Below are positions 28,021-35,337 of a DNA stretch of 64,000 nucleotides, in pieces. The DNA is from Bacteroidia bacterium. Its GTDB lineage: Bacteria; Bacteroidota; Bacteroidia; J057. Position 1 is the first letter of the stretch. The number at the start of each line of letters is the position of its first letter. The notes below the pieces were generated by a model. That model was not told where the DNA came from. It saw only the letters and a list, made by a program, of their open reading frames with translations, and searched no databases. The position numbers and the translations under genes were made by a program. Location of the stretch: positions 62,001 through 126,000 of the forward strand of contig JAUIGE010000002.1 in the NCBI GenBank assembly GCA_030430205.1, read 5' to 3'.

Positions 28021-28344
28021 CTACCATGTGTTAAATAGGTGTGTTGTGTAAATGGGCATAGTTGCGTGTGCAGCTATGCCCATTTCTTGTTTGGGGTTCT
28101 TTTTCATTCAATTTTTTAAAAACTCAAAAAACGACACGGTTTTTGCTATATTTATTCAAATTCAATTTTTTCATGATTAAATTTGACTTTTTTATTACAT
28201 GATTGTCATTTTTTTGTATTGAAGTTTGTTTTTTTATCATCCATGAATGATATATTTTTGAAACTGTTCTAATTTATTTCCGCTCAATTTTCAGAAAAGC
28301 TTTGTCTGTTTTATTTTTCTTGCTCCCCAACTAACTAAATTCTC
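28021..28344. other. AT-rich intergenic region
   Basis: 324 bp without a credible gene. It holds the htrA terminator at the start and then very AT-rich DNA with T-runs. TATTTTTG at 28253-28260 fits TAnnTTTG, with a TTTG at 28225-28228, but the 24-bp spacing is longer than normal, so it is only a possible promoter for the 484-aa gene. No tRNA or other RNA structure was recognised. Confidence 0.6.
28050..28085 (+). terminator. Rho-independent terminator of htrA
   Basis: AAATGGGCATAG (28050-28061) pairs perfectly with CTATGCCCATTT (28074-28085) around a 12-nt loop, 30 bp after the htrA stop. CTTGTTTGG follows, a modest T-rich tail. Confidence 0.75.
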
Positions 28345-29799
28345 ATGGACTTATACAAAATTGTAGGCCAGCTCACTCAGGAAGAATTTGAAGAAATTTA
28401 CACTACTTTTCTCACCAACAATGCTGACAAGAGTGCCGCATTCTTAAAAACCATCCGGGAAAATCCTGAAACTCCGGATAAGCAATTTCTCGATGAATAC
28501 CAGATTGCAGCCTCAGCATTTTATGTGCTAAAATCCAGGTTGAATCAAAAAGTAGAAAGCTTTTTGCTTTCCAGGGTAGGAGATCCCAACCTCCATGTTA
28601 TCCATCGGGTCTTGAATGTAGAGGATTTGATTTTCAACAACAGCCGGGAAATTTCTTTGGCAGCTTTGCGAAAGTTGGAGAAAGAGCTCGTCAGGTTAGA
28701 CTTCCCTTACGGCCTGATGGTTGTGTATAAAGCTTTACAAAACCTGCATGCTTTTGATGAAGACAATTACTCCTTTTTCAGAAGTAAATATAACCGGCAG
28801 GCTGCCTATACCCTTGCCATGAACGAATCCATGGATCATGTGATCCAGTTTTTCAGGGCCTATGACAATTTTTATCTCAATAGGAAGGAGAAAGATTTCA
28901 CGGAAATGATCCGCCTGATGGAGAAAATAGACAACAAAAACAACCTCTATGAATCTCATAGGCTGTATATTTTCAAAACCATCATCCATATTTTTGCCAA
29001 ATTATTTATTGAAATTCCGCCGACTATCCGCTGTGAGGTAGAGCCGATAGGAGACATGTTTGATAAATCTTTCCAGATTTTAGAAGATTTTAAGGACGAT
29101 GCCTTTTATGTAAATATCAGTATCCTTTTCAATTTTCTGCGCTTTGTACATTATGACAATGAAAAGGATAGCAGGAGCAAAATTTATTATGACCTGCTCA
29201 ATTATAAGATGGAGGAATTGCTCGCGCGCTACCATTATAATGCGCCCACTTCCCTCTTTTTATTTAGAAAGCTTAAATTCCACCTGGAAACAGACTCTAT
29301 TGAAGAATTAAACCTGGAGATTGATCAGTATATATCTAAAATTGAAGTCGAGCCCTACCGCGTTTCCAGTTATTTGAACTACCACCTGTTCATTTCTTAT
29401 GCCTACTTTTTTGCTAAGGATTACAAAAAAGCCTCCCGCATCCTGTATAATATTCGGAATGAGCTCAACCTACGCAAGCATGTACATGCCCACCTGGAAG
29501 TGAAATTTTTACTGGCGCTGACATATGTATTGATGGAAGATCATGATCTGGCTAATCAGCTGATCCTCAGCCTTCAGCGTCAATTGCGTAAGCAAACTAT
29601 GGCGCGTTATGATCACGGGAAAGTGCTACTGAAAGTACTTACAGTAGCTTTGCAAGGGAGACCTAATACCAGAGAGAAGAATCTCGTAAACCACATCAGA
29701 AAGTGGAAAGAAGTAAATGTAGGGCACTATGCTTTTTTGGATATGGTGGACCTGGAGGGTTTATTTTTAGTAGAACCAGAGAAGGTGGGAGTCAACTGA
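28345..29799 (+). CDS. Hypothetical alpha-helical protein, no recognised family
   Basis: A 484-aa cytoplasmic protein with no signal peptide and no membrane segment. It appears wholly alpha-helical, with many Leu/Ile/Phe/Tyr residues spaced as in helical-repeat solenoids, for example SSYLNYHLFISYAYFFAKDY and HLEVKFLLALTYVLMEDHD in its last third, which look TPR-like. No catalytic motif was found. The translation is long, the codon use looks normal for the window, and the ATG at 28345 follows an AT-rich leader, so it is surely coding. The convergent receiver gene starts its 3' end 24 bp later. I do not recognise it; a lineage-restricted scaffold is the most I would infer. Confidence 0.8.
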   Translation: MDLYKIVGQLTQEEFEEIYTTFLTNNADKSAAFLKTIRENPETPDKQFLDEYQIAASAFYVLKSRLNQKVESFLLSRVGDPNLHVIHRVLNVEDLIFNNSREISLAALRKLEKELVRLDFPYGLMVVYKALQNLHAFDEDNYSFFRSKYNRQAAYTLAMNESMDHVIQFFRAYDNFYLNRKEKDFTEMIRLMEKIDNKNNLYESHRLYIFKTIIHIFAKLFIEIPPTIRCEVEPIGDMFDKSFQILEDFKDDAFYVNISILFNFLRFVHYDNEKDSRSKIYYDLLNYKMEELLARYHYNAPTSLFLFRKLKFHLETDSIEELNLEIDQYISKIEVEPYRVSSYLNYHLFISYAYFFAKDYKKASRILYNIRNELNLRKHVHAHLEVKFLLALTYVLMEDHDLANQLILSLQRQLRKQTMARYDHGKVLLKVLTVALQGRPNTREKNLVNHIRKWKEVNVGHYAFLDMVDLEGLFLVEPEKVGVN

Positions 29800-29822
29800 T
29801 CTCAGCTGTTGTATGCTGGCAA

Positions 29823-30215
29823 TCAAATAGCAATAGCTCCGAGGTAACGCTCATTGAGCGGTTTATTGAGGTATTTTCTCACATATCTGCTGCTTGCAGC
29901 CTGGTCTATGTCTTTGGGGCTGATAGAAGAAGACAACATGATGATTTTGCAGGTAAGCTGAACGCTTTCAGACAACTCTTCAAAAAGTCCTAAAAACTGA
30001 AAGCCATTCATTACAGGCATATTGATATCCAGGAAAATGATTTCAGGCAACAAATCAGAGGACTTCTGGTTGTCTTCCAGGTAGGCAAGCGCTTCCTGAC
30101 CAGTCTGAAAAACCAAAATCTCATCCGCAAAATTGGTAGAGCGGATCATTTCCTGATTTATCAGGTTGTCAATTTCGTTATCATCGACCAACATCACTTT
30201 TTTATATCGGGCCAT
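29823..30215 (-). CDS. Single-domain response regulator (receiver only)
   Basis: A 130-aa stand-alone receiver. The acidic pair is Asp11/Asp12 (MLVDDNEID), the phospho-acceptor is Asp63 (IFLDINMPVMNG), the switch region is MLSSSISPKD and the conserved Lys is in YLNKPL. There is no output domain, so it must act by protein contact or as a phosphorelay shuttle. The variants with long loops such as ENQKSSDLLPE are frequent in Bacteroidota. No kinase lies beside it; the nearest kinases in the window are many kilobases away. Confidence 0.93.
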   Translation of the reverse strand: MARYKKVMLVDDNEIDNLINQEMIRSTNFADEILVFQTGQEALAYLEDNQKSSDLLPEIIFLDINMPVMNGFQFLGLFEELSESVQLTCKIIMLSSSISPKDIDQAASSRYVRKYLNKPLNERYLGAIAI

Positions 30216-30354
30216 AATCAGTTTGATTTATTAACCTAAAGCACAGAATTTTTTGCAAAACAACATTTAAAAAAGAGTTTATCCAACAAGTAAATAAATC
30301 AATATTCAATTTGTTTGCAATAGCCAAAAACCCGTACCGGAAAATACTGAAACG

Positions 30355-30392
30355 AAAAAGGTCTGATAACATCCTCGTTATCAGACCTTTTT
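30355..30392 (-). terminator. Strong bidirectional-type terminator after the DUF3127 gene
   Basis: AAAAAGGTCTGATAAC (30355-30370) and GTTATCAGACCTTTTT (30377-30392) form a perfect 16-bp stem with a 6-nt loop. It is 18 bp past the stop of the minus-strand DUF3127 gene. T-runs flank both sides. Confidence 0.85.
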
Positions 30393-30410
30393 CTTAAAAG
30401 GTTTTTTGTG

Positions 30411-30845
30411 TTAGAATGGAAGATCATCATCTTCTCCCATCTGGGTAACATCCATAGCAGGTTGGTTTGACTGGGCTGGACTGGCCCCGCTTGAGTTTGC
30501 CGGGGCAGCTTGTGCACCTGCTCCGGGATGTCCCATTTGAGCTTGTGCGGGGTCACCCATCTGAGCTTGAGCAGGATTAATCCGCCAGGCCTCCAGGCTA
30601 TTGAAAAATTTGGTTTCACCACTGGGACTATTCCACTGTCTTCCACGAAGGTTGAAAGAAACATCGATCATGTCTCCTTCACTATATCCGTCAATCAGTG
30701 CACAGCGATCTTGTACCAACTGAAAAAGGATAAACTGCGGGTACATGGGATTTTCGGAATACTCAACCACAAATTCCCTTTTCCGAAAGGTAGGTGTGAC
30801 TTGTTGCAGTTCCAGTTTGGCGTGAAGTTTTCCTACAATATTCAT
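30411..30845 (-). CDS. DUF3127 protein with acidic SSB-like C-terminal tip
   Basis: A 144-aa protein. Residues 1-90 are a DUF3127 domain (GKLHAKLELQQVTPTFRKREFVV then MIDVSFNLRGRQW), thought to be an OB-like fold. Residues 91-138 are a low-complexity linker with the unit DPAQAQMG repeated at about 91-105. The protein ends GEDDDLPF, the same kind of acidic-plus-Phe tip by which bacterial SSB recruits DNA-repair partners. A role in single-stranded DNA metabolism is inferred from that tip and from the exonuclease VII operon just upstream on the same strand. It has its own strong terminator. Confidence 0.85.
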   Translation of the reverse strand: MNIVGKLHAKLELQQVTPTFRKREFVVEYSENPMYPQFILFQLVQDRCALIDGYSEGDMIDVSFNLRGRQWNSPSGETKFFNSLEAWRINPAQAQMGDPAQAQMGHPGAGAQAAPANSSGASPAQSNQPAMDVTQMGEDDDLPF

Positions 30846-30904
30846 ATTAATGTTCGATAGAGTTTATTTTGGTAATATTTTTTTATGATAATTCGTGCCT
30901 AAAG

Positions 30905-31141
30905 TTACTCATTCTCTGAGGAAAAGCGAAACCCCGCATCCTCCAATTTCCCATTGACAAGCTGCTTGATCTCCATTTCAGATTCATCCAGGTATTTTTG
31001 ACATTGCTGGATCAACTCCCGTCCAGATTTAAACAGGGCAACCTGTTTGTCAAAGTCCTCTACGCCTCGCTGCATCTGATCCACTATGCTGCGGATTTCC
31101 GCGAGTTTTTCTTCCAGTGAAAAGGTCTGCTCTTTACTCAT
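30905..31141 (-). CDS. xseB: Exodeoxyribonuclease VII small subunit
   Basis: A 78-aa protein with the XseB pattern: FSLEEKLAEIRSIVDQMQRGVEDFDKQVALFKSGRELIQQCQKYL, a helical hairpin. It overlaps xseA by four bases (ATGA), indicating translational coupling. With XseA it forms exonuclease VII, which degrades single-stranded DNA to oligonucleotides. Confidence 0.93.
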   Translation of the reverse strand: MSKEQTFSLEEKLAEIRSIVDQMQRGVEDFDKQVALFKSGRELIQQCQKYLDESEMEIKQLVNGKLEDAGFRFSSENE

Positions 31142-32268
31142 TCTATTTCATCTATGATTGATTTTGTCCTGCCATCTGTAAAAATGGTCTCTATGGCATC
31201 CCCTCGCTCCAATTGTTTGGAGGATCGAAGGATTTTACCTTTATGTAAACTCAAGGTATAGCCTTGTTCCAGCAATTGGGTCATGTCGGACGCCTGCAGC
31301 TTCGCGTCCAACAGGGCAAGTTGATGCCGCTTATCGCGCAGGTTTTGCGCTATACCCAGGCGCAGGCGGTTGCTGTAATCATCGAGTATTTGCCGCTTGA
31401 AGTCAACAAAATACTGTAAGCTTTGCTCCATTTTTTGCTGATAATCAGCCAAAAGCTGGAATACAGCAGCGCTTTCAGGCACTGCATGCTCTGCTGCCGC
31501 GGTGGGCGTAGATGCCCGCAAATCTGCCACAAAGTCAGCAATCGTAAAATCTGTCTCATGGCCAATGCCTGTGATGATGGGGATGCTGCTTTCAAAGATG
31601 GCCCTGACAACCGCTTCCTCATTAAAATTCCACAAGTCTTCGATAGAGCCGCCGCCGCGTCCCAAAATCAGTAGGTCGGGTGCCAGACGCTCCGCTTCCT
31701 TCAAATTATGGAGGATAGACTCAGCCCCTTTTTCACCCTGAACCACAGTGGGCAGCAATATCACCTCCAGGTGCGGGTATCGCCGCAGCAGTGTCTGCAT
31801 GATATCACGCACCGCTGCTCCGGTCGGAGAAGTGAGTACGGCTACTCTTTTGGGAAAAAGAGGGATGGATTTCTTGTGCGACTTATCAAACAGGCCTTCC
31901 TTTTGCAATTTTTCCTTCAACGCAAGAAACTGTTGAAATAAGCCTCCAACCCCTGCTTTTCGTACCGAACGAACCATAAGCTGGTAGTTGCCCCGAGGCG
32001 CATAGACGCTGATGCCTCCTCCTACGATTACCTGATCGCCGGTCTTCAGGCGGATGGCTTGCTGGGCATAGGTGCGAAACATCACACAGCTCAGTTGGGC
32101 TGCGGCATCTTTGATGCTAAAATAAACATGGCCCGAGCCATGATAAGTTAAATTGGATATTTCACCTGAAACCTCAACATTTGTCAAAATATGATCCCCC
32201 TCAAGCACATGCTTGATGTAGTGGGTGACTTCACTTACTGCATAGACATTTTGTTGATTTTCCGACAT
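31138..32268 (-). CDS. xseA: Exodeoxyribonuclease VII large subunit
   Basis: A 376-aa protein, somewhat shorter than the ~450 aa of E. coli XseA. The N-terminal OB domain includes VEVSGEISNLTYHGSGHVYFSIKD. The catalytic region has VLTSPTGAAVRDIMQTL, LGRGGGSIEDLWNFN and ITGIGHETDFTIADFVADLRASTPTAAAE, all family hallmarks. The coiled-coil part is abbreviated. A well-formed promoter precedes it and xseB overlaps its 3' end. Confidence 0.96.
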   Translation of the reverse strand: MSENQQNVYAVSEVTHYIKHVLEGDHILTNVEVSGEISNLTYHGSGHVYFSIKDAAAQLSCVMFRTYAQQAIRLKTGDQVIVGGGISVYAPRGNYQLMVRSVRKAGVGGLFQQFLALKEKLQKEGLFDKSHKKSIPLFPKRVAVLTSPTGAAVRDIMQTLLRRYPHLEVILLPTVVQGEKGAESILHNLKEAERLAPDLLILGRGGGSIEDLWNFNEEAVVRAIFESSIPIITGIGHETDFTIADFVADLRASTPTAAAEHAVPESAAVFQLLADYQQKMEQSLQYFVDFKRQILDDYSNRLRLGIAQNLRDKRHQLALLDAKLQASDMTQLLEQGYTLSLHKGKILRSSKQLERGDAIETIFTDGRTKSIIDEIE

Positions 32269-32292
32269 ACGGGCTCCAGCATTTTATTTTCT

Positions 32293-32324
32293 CAAAAATA
32301 CACAAACTCAACTAAAAAGCAAAA
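32293..32324 (-). promoter_or_regulatory. Bacteroidota-type promoter of xseAB
   Basis: Reading the minus strand, TTTTG (32324-32320), a 19-bp spacer, then TATTTTTG (32300-32293). This matches the -33 TTTG / -7 TAnnTTTG pattern with standard spacing. The start of transcription would be about 18 nt before the xseA ATG. Confidence 0.7.
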
Positions 32325-32360
32325 TAAATAGCTGTTTTTTATAAATTTATTGATGATAAA

Positions 32361-32960
32361 ATGGAAATTTTTCCTGTACATATAGCTGCTTTTGACTTTG
32401 ATGGGACGCTTACTACGAAAGACAGCATGTTTGCTTTCATTGATTTTGTCAAGGGAAAAACCCGCCGATGGCTTGGGATGGTCTGGCTGGCACCTATGCT
32501 GCTTGGCTTCAAACTGGGGTTGAAGGATCGCCAACAGGCGAAAGAGCAATTGCTCTATTTCTTTTTTAAAGAAATGCCTCAGGCTGAGTTGGAGCAGCTC
32601 GCCCGGCGCTTCAATGAGGAGCTTGTGCCCCGTATACTCCGAACTTCCATGATCGAAAGACTTCGATGGCATCAGGAGCAGGGGCACCCCTGTTTTTTGG
32701 TGTCTGCATCTTTGGATATATGGCTGAAGCCTTTTGCAGATCAGTACGGTCTGCAGTTGCTTTCAACCCAGGCGGATTTTTCGGATGGGAAATACAGCCG
32801 GAACTTTCGTTCACCGAATTGCTATGGAGCAGAAAAGCTTAAAAGAATACAGGCTGCCCTGGAGGGACAGCCTGATGTTTTTGCTTACGCCTATGGAGAT
32901 TCGAGAGGAGATAGAGAGATGCTCGATTGGGCAGATGAGGGCGTGTTGATTCGTTCATGA
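32361..32960 (+). CDS. HAD-IB family phosphatase (SerB-like)
   Basis: A 199-aa HAD hydrolase. Motif I is FDFDGTLT with nucleophile Asp12 and Asp14, motif II is FLVSASLDIW, the motif III lysine is in GAEKLKRI, and motif IV is YGDSRGDREML. The helical cap between residues 20 and 90 and the overall length fit the HAD-IB group that includes phosphoserine phosphatase and related enzymes. The substrate cannot be read from sequence. It is divergent from xseA and shares its upstream region. Confidence 0.9.
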   Translation: MEIFPVHIAAFDFDGTLTTKDSMFAFIDFVKGKTRRWLGMVWLAPMLLGFKLGLKDRQQAKEQLLYFFFKEMPQAELEQLARRFNEELVPRILRTSMIERLRWHQEQGHPCFLVSASLDIWLKPFADQYGLQLLSTQADFSDGKYSRNFRSPNCYGAEKLKRIQAALEGQPDVFAYAYGDSRGDREMLDWADEGVLIRS

Positions 32961-32982
32961 GCAAAATGCCCATAAGCATCCT

Positions 32983-33507
32983 TTATTTCTGCTTGATAGC
33001 CATCTCTATGGTATCTGCCATTTGGTTATTTTGGGCGAGAATTTCTTCGTTGGTTTGGATGATGTCCTGATTTTGTTGAATACGCTCGGCATTCTGAACG
33101 ATGATCTTTTCATTCATGGCAATGAGTTTGCGGTTGTGCTGAATAACCTTTTTATTTTGGGCAACAGCAATTTCATCAAAATCAGCAAGGTATTCGTTCT
33201 TTGCTGAAATGGAGCGGTTTTGCGACTCAAGGGTTTCGTTTTTGGCGATCAGTTTGTCTATGTCCGAATGAAGCGTTTCATTTTCTTTACGCAGTTCTTC
33301 GTTCTTTTTTTTCCGATCTTCTATCGCGCCGGAGATTTCTGCATTTTCTTTTCTGAGATCATTGAGCATGGTCGTCAGTTGTGCTTTGGTCTGCGAAAGC
33401 AAAGCGCTTTGCTTGATCGCTTTGGGGGTTAGCTCAAATTCCTGGGCTTGAACTGAAAGACAAAAAATAAGCAATAAGGGGAATAGGAGGGTTTTTAGCG
33501 TTTTCAT
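32983..33507 (-). CDS. Secreted coiled-coil protein with Asn-patterned heptads
   Basis: A 174-aa protein. MKTLKTLLFPLLLIFCLSVQAQ is a Sec signal cut after about residue 22. The rest, residues ~35-172, is one continuous coiled coil. Asn occupies the same heptad register at residues 55, 69, 76, 90, 97, 104, 118, 125, 132, 139, 146, 153 and 160, i.e. 13 of 16 positions, with Leu/Ile/Val three and, later, four residues after each. There is no lipobox, membrane helix or T9SS tail, so a soluble periplasmic rod is the simplest reading. I know no named family with this exact pattern. It converges with the HAD gene and is divergent from ispF. Confidence 0.82.
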   Translation of the reverse strand: MKTLKTLLFPLLLIFCLSVQAQEFELTPKAIKQSALLSQTKAQLTTMLNDLRKENAEISGAIEDRKKKNEELRKENETLHSDIDKLIAKNETLESQNRSISAKNEYLADFDEIAVAQNKKVIQHNRKLIAMNEKIIVQNAERIQQNQDIIQTNEEILAQNNQMADTIEMAIKQK

Positions 33508-33569
33508 AAGTTGAGTTGTGTTGTTTTATGGTTCTATATACATACGTTTTTTAGGCTAACATATTTTTT

Positions 33570-34076
33570 ATGTTTCGAATCGGATTTGGATATGATACCC
33601 ACCGGCTGGTGGAAGGGCGTAAATTGATCCTGGGCGGGATAGAGATTCCGCATGCTACAGGCCTGTTGGGCCATTCAGATGCAGATGTACTGCTGCACGC
33701 GATCTGTGATGCCTTGCTAGGCGCAGCCAATCTGCGCGATATTGGCTACCATTTTCCGGATACACATCCGGCATATAAGGGCGCTGACAGCAAAATTCTT
33801 TTGCAAGACGCCTATCAGCTTGTCAAAGACAAGGGCTATCGCCTGGGAAATATTGACTGCACCATCATTGCAGAAAAACCCAAAATCAACCCACATATCC
33901 CAGAGATGCAGCGCATCATCGCTCAACTCCTCGAAACCGGGGAGGATAATATCTCCATCAAGGCGACGACGCATGAAAAAACCGACGCAGTCGGTCGGGA
34001 AGAAAGCATGATCGCCCAGGCGGTCGCTTTGATAGTTGAAGAGAGTTTCGCGTTTGGGGTTTCGGGTTCCGCGTAA
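33570..34076 (+). CDS. ispF: 2-C-methyl-D-erythritol 2,4-cyclodiphosphate synthase
   Basis: A 168-aa enzyme of the MEP isoprenoid pathway, converting CDP-ME 2-phosphate to MEcPP. Metal-binding Asp9/His11 are in [24 protein letters not shown] carries another metal His. The pathway signature [22 protein letters not shown] and the C-terminal [15 protein letters not shown] are present. IspF normally stops near the VALIVEE stretch. Here ten more residues ([10 protein letters not shown]) are encoded by the left arm of a heptamer repeat, so the end appears remodelled by the repeat. Confidence 0.97.
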   Translation: MFRIGFGYDTHRLVEGRKLILGGIEIPHATGLLGHSDADVLLHAICDALLGAANLRDIGYHFPDTHPAYKGADSKILLQDAYQLVKDKGYRLGNIDCTIIAEKPKINPHIPEMQRIIAQLLETGEDNISIKATTHEKTDAVGREESMIAQAVALIVEESFAFGVSGSA

Positions 34077-34139
34077 TTCAAAACCCAAAACCCGAAACCC
34101 AAAACCCGAAACCCGAAACCCAAAACTCAAAACCCGAAA
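34046..34139. repeat. Heptamer array with inverted arms (locus B, CCCRAAA family)
   Basis: The left arm, 34046-34073, has four 7-bp units (TTTCGCG, TTTGGGG, TTTCGGG, TTCCGCG) inside the last codons of ispF. The right arm, 34084-34139, has eight units of CCCAAAA, CCCGAAA or CTCAAAA. The arms are in opposite sense with about 10 bp between. The right flank is ACTTCTT, as at locus A. Confidence 0.9.
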
Positions 34140-34148
34140 CTTCTTTAT

Positions 34149-34156
34149 TATCTTTG
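34149..34156 (+). promoter_or_regulatory. Candidate -7 element for the LPG-synthase-type membrane gene
   Basis: TATCTTTG fits TAnnTTTG, 53 bp before the TTG start. The -33 position falls at the edge of the heptamer array and has no TTTG. Confidence 0.4.
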
Positions 34157-34209
34157 GCGCGGTCTATGCTTTAGCATTGTGATTCAGCTTAATTAATTCG
34201 AATAATACC

Positions 34210-35337
34210 TTGAAAAAATACCTTATTTCTGCCCTCAAATTTTTGCTTTTCCTTTCTATCGGTTTGGGCATTTTATACTATGCCTACTACACCCAAAATG
34301 AGGCCTACCAGCTTGCAGAAGCCAAAAAAGCAGGCTGTGCGGCATTGGGACAGGCTATAGAAGCGTGTACACTTACAGCAGAAGATTTCACAGAAGCTGA
34401 GCTGAGTAAGTATGTGCTGATGCGGAAGTTGAAACGCGATTTTGCGAGCCTGAACTACCTCTGGGTTTTTGCCTCTATTGGCCTGTTCATGATCAGCAAT
34501 GTGAGCCGCGCCATACAGTGGAATATGTTGTTGAAGCCTCTTGGCAGAAATGTCAGTTTAGCCAACAGCTTCATGGCCGTCATGATTGGCTATATGGCCA
34601 ATTCGGTTATTCCCCGTGCCGGGGAACTGGTGCGTTGCGGCTTTTTGAGCCGCTACGAGAAGCTGCCAGTCAACAAAGTATTGGGTACAGTGGCGATGTC
34701 TCGCTCACTGGATGTCTTGATGCTGGCCCTGGCCATCGGGCTGATGCTGGCCCTGGAAGGGGATCTGGTGTGGGGATTTATAGAGGAAAAAGCCTTTGCA
34801 GGTAAAAGCGAGGGGGGCATGCTGAGCAACCCCTGGGTGTTGACCTTTTTGGGTCTCATGCTTGCCGGCGGCATCACCTTTTTGGTATTTCGGAAGCGCC
34901 TGCTTCAGATTCCTATCATTGCGAGAATTTGGGCGATCGCCCTCGGCTTTTGGGAAGGCCTCAAGACGATAGGCCAGTTAGAAAAACCTTTTTTGTTTGT
35001 TTTTCATACGGTAGTCATCTGGGTAATGTATTTCCTGATGCACTATGTTGTGTTTTTTGCCTTCGAACCTGTCGCACATCTCCCGCCGGTCGTCGGCCTG
35101 ACAGTCTTTGTCTTTGGATCTCTGGGGATCGTCATACCCGCCCCTGGCGGCATAGGCGCATTCCAATACCTGGTGACCAATGCATTGATCATTTATGGCA
35201 TTGCTGGCGATGACGCCTTCTCTTTCTCCAATGTCATCTTTTTCCCGATTTTCTTTTCCAACATCATTGTTGGAGCGATTTCGGTGGGGTTGTTTCCCTA
35301 TTTTAATAGGGGAAGGGAGTTGGAAGAAGCTGCCTAA
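34210..35337 (+). CDS. Lysylphosphatidylglycerol synthase-type transmembrane protein (UPF0104)
   Basis: A 375-aa membrane protein with about eight helices. The start is TTG at 34210-34212 (LKKYLISALKFLLFLSIGL-like beginning); no in-frame ATG lies nearby upstream. Family marks include SRAIQWNMLLKPLGRNVSLANSFMAVMIGYMANSVIPRAGELVRC and PAPGGIGAFQYLV, typical of the flippase part of LPG synthases. The catalytic aminoacyl domain is absent, so it may move a lipid or its head group across the membrane; the cargo is unknown. Its stop overlaps the stop of the convergent outer-membrane gene. Confidence 0.87.
   Translation: MKKYLISALKFLLFLSIGLGILYYAYYTQNEAYQLAEAKKAGCAALGQAIEACTLTAEDFTEAELSKYVLMRKLKRDFASLNYLWVFASIGLFMISNVSRAIQWNMLLKPLGRNVSLANSFMAVMIGYMANSVIPRAGELVRCGFLSRYEKLPVNKVLGTVAMSRSLDVLMLALAIGLMLALEGDLVWGFIEEKAFAGKSEGGMLSNPWVLTFLGLMLAGGITFLVFRKRLLQIPIIARIWAIALGFWEGLKTIGQLEKPFLFVFHTVVIWVMYFLMHYVVFFAFEPVAHLPPVVGLTVFVFGSLGIVIPAPGGIGAFQYLVTNALIIYGIAGDDAFSFSNVIFFPIFFSNIIVGAISVGLFPYFNRGRELEEAA

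Noticed and set aside
28021-28344. tRNA or small RNA gene in the longest gap
   Set aside because: No cloverleaf or conserved structure was seen beyond the htrA terminator.
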